Part shown: piece after piece, positions 59,339 to 64,000 of the stretch | Layout: every line of letters starts with the position of its first letter | Position numbering within the stretch: the first letter of the stretch is position 1 | Notes under the pieces: generated by a model | What the model was told of the DNA's origin: nothing | The model's input: only the letters and a program-made list of their open reading frames with translations | Databases searched by the model: none | Position numbers and translations under genes: made by a program | NCBI GenBank assembly: GCA_038202885.1 | Contig: JBBREP010000002.1 | Coordinates: 62,001 to 126,000, forward strand | Length of the DNA stretch: 64,000 nucleotides | DNA from: JBBREP01 sp038202885 | GTDB taxonomy: Bacteria > Actinomycetota > Acidimicrobiia > IMCC26256 > PALSA-610 | Reading direction: 5' to 3'

Positions 59339-59406
59339 CACTGGCAACGCGAGGCGCGAACGATTGCGATGGGAGGATGCGAGCGACGGACGCCGAGGGT
59401 CGAAGC

Positions 59407-60900
59407 TTATGGCGCGGGTGCGTCGGCGAGTTTGGCGTCGAGGAGTTGGTTCAGGAGCTGCGGGTTGCCTTGGCCCTTGAGCGCCTTCATGGCCTCGCCC
59501 ATCAGGAACCCACGCTTTTTCTTGCGCGCCTTGTCGTCGCCGGCGCGCCATTCCGAGACCGCGTCGGGGTTCGACGCAAAGACCTCGTCGAGCACGCCAG
59601 CAAGGGCACCGGAATCACTCACTTGTGCGAGGCCCCGCGTCGCCACGATGTCGGCGGGGCGCTTGTTGTCGACGACCATCTCCGACAGCACATCCTTGGC
59701 CTGGTTCCGCGACAGCGTGCCGTCGGCCACGAGCGCGAGCAACTCGGCGAGCGACGATGGATCGAGCAGGTGGACGGCCACGCCATGCGCATTGACCGCG
59801 CCGAGCACGTCTTGGGTGGCCCAATTCGTGACATCACGCGCCGACACGTCGGGACCGCTTGCCGCCTTGACGGCCTCGGCATAGTCGGCCAGCCCGTCAA
59901 TGTCGACGAGCGTGCGGGCCTCGGATTCGCCGATCCCCCATTGCGCCATCAGACGGTTGCGGCGAGCCGACGGAAGCTCCGGCATCGTCGCTTTCACATG
60001 GGCGCGTAACTCGTCGCTCGGCGCGATCGGAACGAGATCGGGCTCGGGGAAGTAGCGATAGTCGTACGCCTCTTCCTTCGACCGCATCGACGCGGTGTGA
60101 CCCAGGTTCTCGTTCCAGAGCCGCGTCTCTTGCATCACTCGTTCGCCGGCCTCGATGAGCTCGATCTGGCGCAGCGCCTCGTGCTCGATCGCGTCGCGTA
60201 GCGACTTCAACGAGTTGAGGTTCTTGATCTCGCAGCGGGTGCCGAAGTCGGTCGTGCCCATCGGTCGTACCGACACGTTGGCGTCGACGCGCAACGACCC
60301 CTCTTCCATCTTGACGTCGCTCACGCCGACGGCCTTCAGCGTCGCCCGCAACTCCTCGACGTAGGCGGCGGCCTGTTCGGCGCCTCGAATGTCGGGTTCG
60401 CTCACGATCTCGAGCAACGGAACGCCAGCCCGGTTGTAATCCACGAGCGAGTGCACGGCACCGTGGATGCGCCCGCCGGCGCCGCCCACGTGCGTCGACT
60501 TGCCGGTGTCTTCTTCGAGGTGCGCGCGCGTGATCCCGATCGTCACGCCGTGCACGTCGAGCGTGCCGTGGACACAGATCGGCTCGTCGTACTGCGTGGT
60601 CTGGAAGTTCTTCGGCATGTCGGGATAGAAGTAGTTCTTGCGATGAAAGATCGATCGCGCCGGCACCGCGAACCCGAACGCCTCGCCCACTCGGAGTGCG
60701 AACTCCACGGCCCGCTCGTTGAGCACCGGCAGCGAACCGGGTAGTCCGAGGCACACCGGGCACACGAACGTGTTCGGCTCGGCGCCAAAGAGGTTCGCGC
60801 AACCGCAGAACAGCTTGGTGGCGGTGGCGAGCTCGCAGTGCACCTCGAGGCCGCACACGATCTCCCACTCCTGACCGGTCGTGCTCATGATCGAGCTCAT
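59407..60900 (-). CDS. gatB: Aspartyl/glutamyl-tRNA amidotransferase subunit B
   Basis: 497-residue subunit that activates Glu-tRNA(Gln) or Asp-tRNA(Asn) for amidation. The start EIVCGLEVHCELATATKLFCGC, the zinc cysteines ending in FVCPVCLGLPGSLPVLN, KNYFYPDMPKNFQTTQYDEP, VDYNRAGVPLLEIVSEPD and KMEEGSLRVDANVSVRP are all GatB signatures, and the C-terminal 150 residues are the YqeY-like tail domain. ATG 60900 has CAGGAG 6 nt upstream. It is separated from gatCA by a gene on the opposite strand, so it needs its own promoter. Confidence 0.96.
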   Translation of the reverse strand: MSSIMSTTGQEWEIVCGLEVHCELATATKLFCGCANLFGAEPNTFVCPVCLGLPGSLPVLNERAVEFALRVGEAFGFAVPARSIFHRKNYFYPDMPKNFQTTQYDEPICVHGTLDVHGVTIGITRAHLEEDTGKSTHVGGAGGRIHGAVHSLVDYNRAGVPLLEIVSEPDIRGAEQAAAYVEELRATLKAVGVSDVKMEEGSLRVDANVSVRPMGTTDFGTRCEIKNLNSLKSLRDAIEHEALRQIELIEAGERVMQETRLWNENLGHTASMRSKEEAYDYRYFPEPDLVPIAPSDELRAHVKATMPELPSARRNRLMAQWGIGESEARTLVDIDGLADYAEAVKAASGPDVSARDVTNWATQDVLGAVNAHGVAVHLLDPSSLAELLALVADGTLSRNQAKDVLSEMVVDNKRPADIVATRGLAQVSDSGALAGVLDEVFASNPDAVSEWRAGDDKARKKKRGFLMGEAMKALKGQGNPQLLNQLLDAKLADAPAP

Positions 60901-60914
60901 GAAAGACTCCTGCG

Positions 60915-61868
60915 ATGACCGACGCACCGGCTCGCGACCCCGCGCCCGACCCGTCGCGTTTCGCGACGCACCGCGCCGAGATCCGTCACGGCGTGACGCT
61001 CGCGTATGTGCGCGAAGGCATCGGCGGTTACCCGCTGCTGCTGTTGCACGGGTTCCCCGAGACGATGCGCATCTGGTGGCGCAACATCGCGCCGCTGGCC
61101 GAGGCCGGTTTCGAGGTGATCGCACCCGACCTGCGCGGCCACGGCGAGAGCAGCCTCGCGCCCGACGGTTTCTACGACATCGCCGCGTTCGCGCTCGACA
61201 TGCACGCGCTCGTGCACGACCATCTCGGTCACACCGAGGTGATGGTCGCGGGCGGCGACGTCGGCGGCGTCGTGTTGTTCGACCTGAGTTTGCGATATCC
61301 AGGCTGGGTGCGCCGCCAGGTGCTGTGGAACACGCTCGTACCCCCGCTCGACGCGCTGTACACCGAACACGGCATCGCGCCCGATCCACCCCATCACACG
61401 CGCGCCACCGCCGACTACTTCGTACGCCAAAGTAACGACGCCGACGGACTGGCGCGCGAGCTCGACACTCCGCAGCGCCGTCGCGCCTACATCGCTGGTA
61501 TGTACACGCATCGTCTGTGGGCGTCGCCGGGCACGTTCGCACCCGACGACGTCGCGTTCATGACCGAGCCCTACGGCGACGCCGACAAGCTGCGGGCGAG
61601 CTTCGGTGTGTACGAAGGCGCGGGCGGCAACCGCCCGATGGAAGAGCTGCCGTGCTTGTTCGAGCCGACGCCCGTGCCGACCCTGCTGCTGTACGGACCT
61701 GACGACCACGTGGTGCCGGCGAGCTTTCCGGCCAAAGCCGCGGTCGCATGCACCGAGTGCATCGGGCCGCTGTATGTGCCGCATTCGGGCCACTTCCTGC
61801 AATGGGAACAAGCCCAGATCTTCAACCGCACGGTGTCGTACTTCGCCAAGGATCTCACGCACGGCTGA
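60915..61868 (+). CDS. Alpha/beta hydrolase, epoxide hydrolase/haloacetate dehalogenase-like
   Basis: 317-residue alpha/beta hydrolase with an Asp nucleophile. The oxyanion loop is LLHGFPETMRIWW, the nucleophile elbow AGGDVGGVV has Asp115 in place of Ser, and the His is in VPHSGHFLQWEQ. HGFPE and an Asp elbow are shared by epoxide hydrolases and fluoroacetate dehalogenases. It starts 14 bp from the divergent gatB gene and its end overlaps gatA by 14 bp, so it is squeezed between the Gat genes on the opposite strand. Confidence 0.83.
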   Translation: MTDAPARDPAPDPSRFATHRAEIRHGVTLAYVREGIGGYPLLLLHGFPETMRIWWRNIAPLAEAGFEVIAPDLRGHGESSLAPDGFYDIAAFALDMHALVHDHLGHTEVMVAGGDVGGVVLFDLSLRYPGWVRRQVLWNTLVPPLDALYTEHGIAPDPPHHTRATADYFVRQSNDADGLARELDTPQRRRAYIAGMYTHRLWASPGTFAPDDVAFMTEPYGDADKLRASFGVYEGAGGNRPMEELPCLFEPTPVPTLLLYGPDDHVVPASFPAKAAVACTECIGPLYVPHSGHFLQWEQAQIFNRTVSYFAKDLTHG

Positions 61869-63288
61869 CCTCGAGCGTGCGCGCGACGCGAAAGATCAGT
61901 GCATCGGCGAGCTCGCGTCCGAGCACCTGGACCCCGATCGGAAGCCCGTGTTCGGCGTCGACACCAAACGGCACGCTGATCGCACAGTGCCCGGCCAGAT
62001 TCGTCGGGATCGTGCACACGTCGGACAGGTACATCGCCAACGGATCGGCCGTCTTGGCCCCGATCTCGAATGCGACCGTGGGCGCAGTCGGGCAGAGCAA
62101 CACGTCGAAACGCTCGTAGGCACGGGCGAAATCGCGCACAATCAACGTACGCGCCCGCTGGGCCTGACCGTAGTAGGCGTCGTAATACCCAGCCGACAGT
62201 GCGTAGGTGCCGAGCATGATCCGCCGCTTGACCTCGGCGCCGAAGCCGGCATCGCGGGTGCGCGCGTTCATGTCGCTGACATCGCCGTCGCCGGTAACGC
62301 GCAGCCCGTAGCGCACGCCGTCGTAGCGCGCCAGGTTGCTCGAAGCCTCGGCCGGCGCGATCAGGTAGTACGCGTCGAGCCCGTAGATCGTCGACGGCAC
62401 CGATGCGTGTTCGACGGTCGCGCCGGCGGCTTCCAGCGCGGCGGCGGCGAGTGCGACTGCGGCGCGCACTTCTGGCGCGATGCCATCGATGTTGGTGAGT
62501 TCATCGACGATCCCGACGCGCAGCCCGGCAACCCCACGATCGATGTCGGCGACGATCGGCGCGCTCGGTCCACTGATTGATGTCGAGTCGCGCGGGTCGT
62601 GTCCGGCGATCGTTTCGAGCAGGAGCGCGGCATCGCGCGTCTCGCGCGCGAACGGGCCGATCTGGTCGAGCGACGACGCGAAGGCCACCAGCCCGTAGCG
62701 AGAGACAGACCCGTAGGTGGGCTTCATGCCGACCACACCGCACAGCGCGGCGGGCTGGCGGATCGAACCTCCCGTGTCCGAGCCGAGTGCGATGGGCGCG
62801 AACTCGGCTGCGACGGCTGCAGCCGACCCGCCCGATGAGCCGCCCGGGACGCGCGTGAGATCATGCGGGTTGTGGGTCGGGCCGAACGCGGAGTTCTCGG
62901 TCGAGCTGCCCATCGCGAACTCATCAAGGTTCGTCTTGCCCACGATCACGGCGCCGGCTGCGCCAAGCCGCTCGACCACCGTGGCGTTGTACGGAGGTCG
63001 CCAACCTTCCAGGATGCGTGACGAGCACGTCGTTGCCACACCACGCGTGCAGAGGTTGTCTTTCAGCGCGATCGGTACGCCGGCGAGTGGGCCGGGATCG
63101 TTGCCCGCCACAACACCAGCGTCGACGGCGTCGGCGGCCGCGCGAGCTGCGTCGGCAGTCACGACGTTGAACGCGTGGATTTCTGGCTCGCCCGCCGCGA
63201 TCCGGGCCAGGTGCTCTTCGAGCACATCCCGAGCGCGGCGCCGCCCCGCCCGCACATCCGCCGCGATCTTCACCGCCGTGTCGCTCAC
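61855..63288 (-). CDS. gatA: Aspartyl/glutamyl-tRNA amidotransferase subunit A
   Basis: 477-residue amidase that supplies ammonia from glutamine to GatB. The Ser-cisSer-Lys triad is Lys76 (IALKDNL), Ser151 (PGGSSGGS) and Ser175 (SDTGGSIRQPA). GatA-specific parts are KTNLDEFAMGSSTENSAFGPTHNP and the C-terminal DVCTIPTNLAGHCAISVPFG. GTG 63288 follows the gatC stop with no gap, so the two are coupled. The downstream end overlaps the convergent hydrolase gene. Confidence 0.96.
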   Translation of the reverse strand: MSDTAVKIAADVRAGRRRARDVLEEHLARIAAGEPEIHAFNVVTADAARAAADAVDAGVVAGNDPGPLAGVPIALKDNLCTRGVATTCSSRILEGWRPPYNATVVERLGAAGAVIVGKTNLDEFAMGSSTENSAFGPTHNPHDLTRVPGGSSGGSAAAVAAEFAPIALGSDTGGSIRQPAALCGVVGMKPTYGSVSRYGLVAFASSLDQIGPFARETRDAALLLETIAGHDPRDSTSISGPSAPIVADIDRGVAGLRVGIVDELTNIDGIAPEVRAAVALAAAALEAAGATVEHASVPSTIYGLDAYYLIAPAEASSNLARYDGVRYGLRVTGDGDVSDMNARTRDAGFGAEVKRRIMLGTYALSAGYYDAYYGQAQRARTLIVRDFARAYERFDVLLCPTAPTVAFEIGAKTADPLAMYLSDVCTIPTNLAGHCAISVPFGVDAEHGLPIGVQVLGRELADALIFRVARTLEVSRA

Positions 63289-63597
63289 CTATGCCTCGCC
63301 CAGAATCCTGGGGACACGGAAGCGGCCGTCTTCGGCTTCCGGTGCGCAGGCGAGCACCTCGTCGCGGTCGAGCGACGGCTGGGGCTCGTCGGCGCGCAGC
63401 ACGTTGACGAGGGCCAACGGGTGTGCGGTGGGCGGAACGTCGGTGGTGTCGAGCGTCGCGATGTGCGCGGCGTGGGCGAGGATGCCGGTGAGCTGCGGTG
63501 TGAGCTCGTCGATCTCGGCATCGGTGAGCGCGAGCCGGGCCAGCTTCGCCACATGTTCCACGTCGGCGCGCGTCAACCCCGGCGTCGGTTCGGTCAT
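63289..63597 (-). CDS. gatC: Aspartyl/glutamyl-tRNA amidotransferase subunit C
   Basis: 102-residue assembly subunit of the GatCAB complex that wraps around GatA and GatB. The sequence LTRADVEHVAKLARLALTDAEIDELTPQLTGIL is classic, as is the Pro-rich middle (TTDVPPTAHPL) and the end RFRVPRILGE. ATG 63597 is chosen because TAGACT lies 7 nt upstream; the longer in-frame start at 63675 would run into the ferredoxin gene end. First gene of the gatCA pair. Confidence 0.95.
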   Translation of the reverse strand: MTEPTPGLTRADVEHVAKLARLALTDAEIDELTPQLTGILAHAAHIATLDTTDVPPTAHPLALVNVLRADEPQPSLDRDEVLACAPEAEDGRFRVPRILGEA

Positions 63598-63604
63598 GCA
63601 GGCG

Positions 63605-63610
63605 AGTCTA
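63605..63610 (-). promoter_or_regulatory. -10 box TAGACT for gatC
   Basis: TAGACT ends 7 nt before ATG 63597 on the minus strand. Confidence 0.55.
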
Positions 63611-63647
63611 GGAAGCGAAGAACTCGCCCCTCGCAGCCAAAAGGGCA

Positions 63648-63680
63648 CTCGCAGCGCCGGACGAAGTAGGCGCAATTAAT
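63648..63680 (-). repeat. GCGCC/GGCGC hairpin motif, copy C
   Basis: On the minus strand the ferredoxin stop is followed by ATTGCGCC, a 10-nt spacer and GGCGCTGCGAG, nearly the same as copy B after ilvD. Confidence 0.65.
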
Positions 63681-63981
63681 ACGGGTCTCTGGGGCCGTTG
63701 GGGAGTTTCCACCAGGCTTCGGGCGAGGGCTCCCAGTTCGGATCCGGATAGATGCAGTCGACCGGGCAGGCCGGGAGGCACTTGTCGCAGCCCGAGCAGA
63801 GTTCGGTGACGATGATGACATCGGGCCCGTGATTGAAGATGGCGCCGAACTGTGGCGGGCAATGCCGCAGGCACGCATCGCAGTTGATGCACTCCGACAT
63901 CTCGATTCGCAGCGGCGGGTTGCGCCATTTCGAGTTGCGCTCGTGTGCGGCGATGCGTTCGTCTCGAGACCCGGCCGGCAC
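63676..63981 (-). CDS. Ferredoxin with two [4Fe-4S] clusters
   Basis: 101-residue electron carrier. Two full cluster motifs are visible: CINCDACLRHCPP near residue 31 and CSGCDKCLPACPVDCI near 62, each with C-x2-C-x2-C-x3-C-P. The end DPNWEPSPEAWWKLPNGP is common in a small actinobacterial ferredoxin family. The N-terminal 25 residues are basic and polar. GTG 63981 has TAGCGT 8 nt upstream at the right edge of the window. The redox partner is unknown. Confidence 0.92.
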   Translation of the reverse strand: MPAGSRDERIAAHERNSKWRNPPLRIEMSECINCDACLRHCPPQFGAIFNHGPDVIIVTELCSGCDKCLPACPVDCIYPDPNWEPSPEAWWKLPNGPRDPY

Positions 63982-63989
63982 GGTGCGTC

Positions 63990-63995
63990 ACGCTA
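63990..63995 (-). promoter_or_regulatory. -10 box TAGCGT for the ferredoxin gene
   Basis: TAGCGT ends 8 nt before GTG 63981 on the minus strand. Confidence 0.5.
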
Positions 63996-64000
63996 CTGGT

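Noticed and set aside
1..64000. CRISPR arrays, rRNA or tRNA genes, transposases, integrases
   Set aside because: No regularly spaced repeats, no rRNA-like stretches, no tRNA TTCRANY arms with matching acceptor stems, and no transposase or integrase motifs were noticed by eye; a tRNA scan would be the proper check.

Overview
The window is about 64 kb of GC-rich DNA packed with genes, many of them starting with GTG. It looks like a high-GC actinobacterium, and the gene content best fits the Acidimicrobiia. The supporting signs are a de novo menaquinone pathway, an F420-type LLM oxidoreductase, a mycothiol-dependent isomerase fold, and many starts that lie 6-9 nt downstream of a TANNNT -10 box, as leaderless mRNAs do. 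The class assignment is inference. No rRNA, tRNA, CRISPR array, transposase or phage gene was seen, and no gene-free stretch exceeds 300 bases.

Layout. 0-7.7 kb: menaquinone genes menF, an SDR, menD, menH, menA, menB and menE, without menC; a 28-bp palindrome sits between menB and menE. 7.7-11.4 kb: a small hypothetical gene, a D-threonine-aldolase-like enzyme, a DUF1361 membrane protein and an amidase. 11.4-21 kb: a flippase / degenerate GGDEF / HDOD operon on the minus strand, opposite a glycosyltransferase coupled to an Lhr helicase. 21-24 kb: an ECF sigma factor overlapping an anti-sigma-like protein fused to a maleylpyruvate-isomerase fold, then an acyl-CoA dehydrogenase. 24-30 kb: ilvB, ilvN and ilvC, interrupted by a secreted Calx-beta/beta-propeller protein; ilvB is preceded by a leader peptide rich in Ile/Val codons and a terminator, a classic attenuation layout. 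30-38.7 kb: a diguanylate cyclase, an Fpg/Nei glycosylase, an M14 peptidase, a Gfo/Idh oxidoreductase, an S9 peptidase and ilvD.

38.8-45.7 kb: a divergent RpiR-type regulator and a four-gene catabolic operon (ALDH, ThDP enzyme, P5CDH-like ALDH, class III aminotransferase) around a perfect 15-bp operator. 45.7-58.3 kb: a Rieske oxygenase, two membrane proteins, an operon of class II aldolase, amidohydrolase and AMP ligase, the opposing enoyl-CoA hydratase, Fe-alcohol dehydrogenase and carboxylesterase genes, and an F420-type oxidoreductase; together these suggest catabolism of an unknown aromatic or ester compound. 58.3-64 kb: an AbiEi/DUF559-like gene bracketed by two 51-bp palindromes, the gatCA and gatB amidotransferase genes separated by an opposing hydrolase, and a ferredoxin.

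Several short palindromic elements recur at gene ends: a 49-55-bp hairpin (two copies), a 51-bp hairpin (two copies) and a GCGCC/GGCGC motif (three copies). Together with the ilvB leader and the sigma/anti-sigma fusion these are the most interesting signals. All gene functions are assigned from recognisable motifs without database searches.
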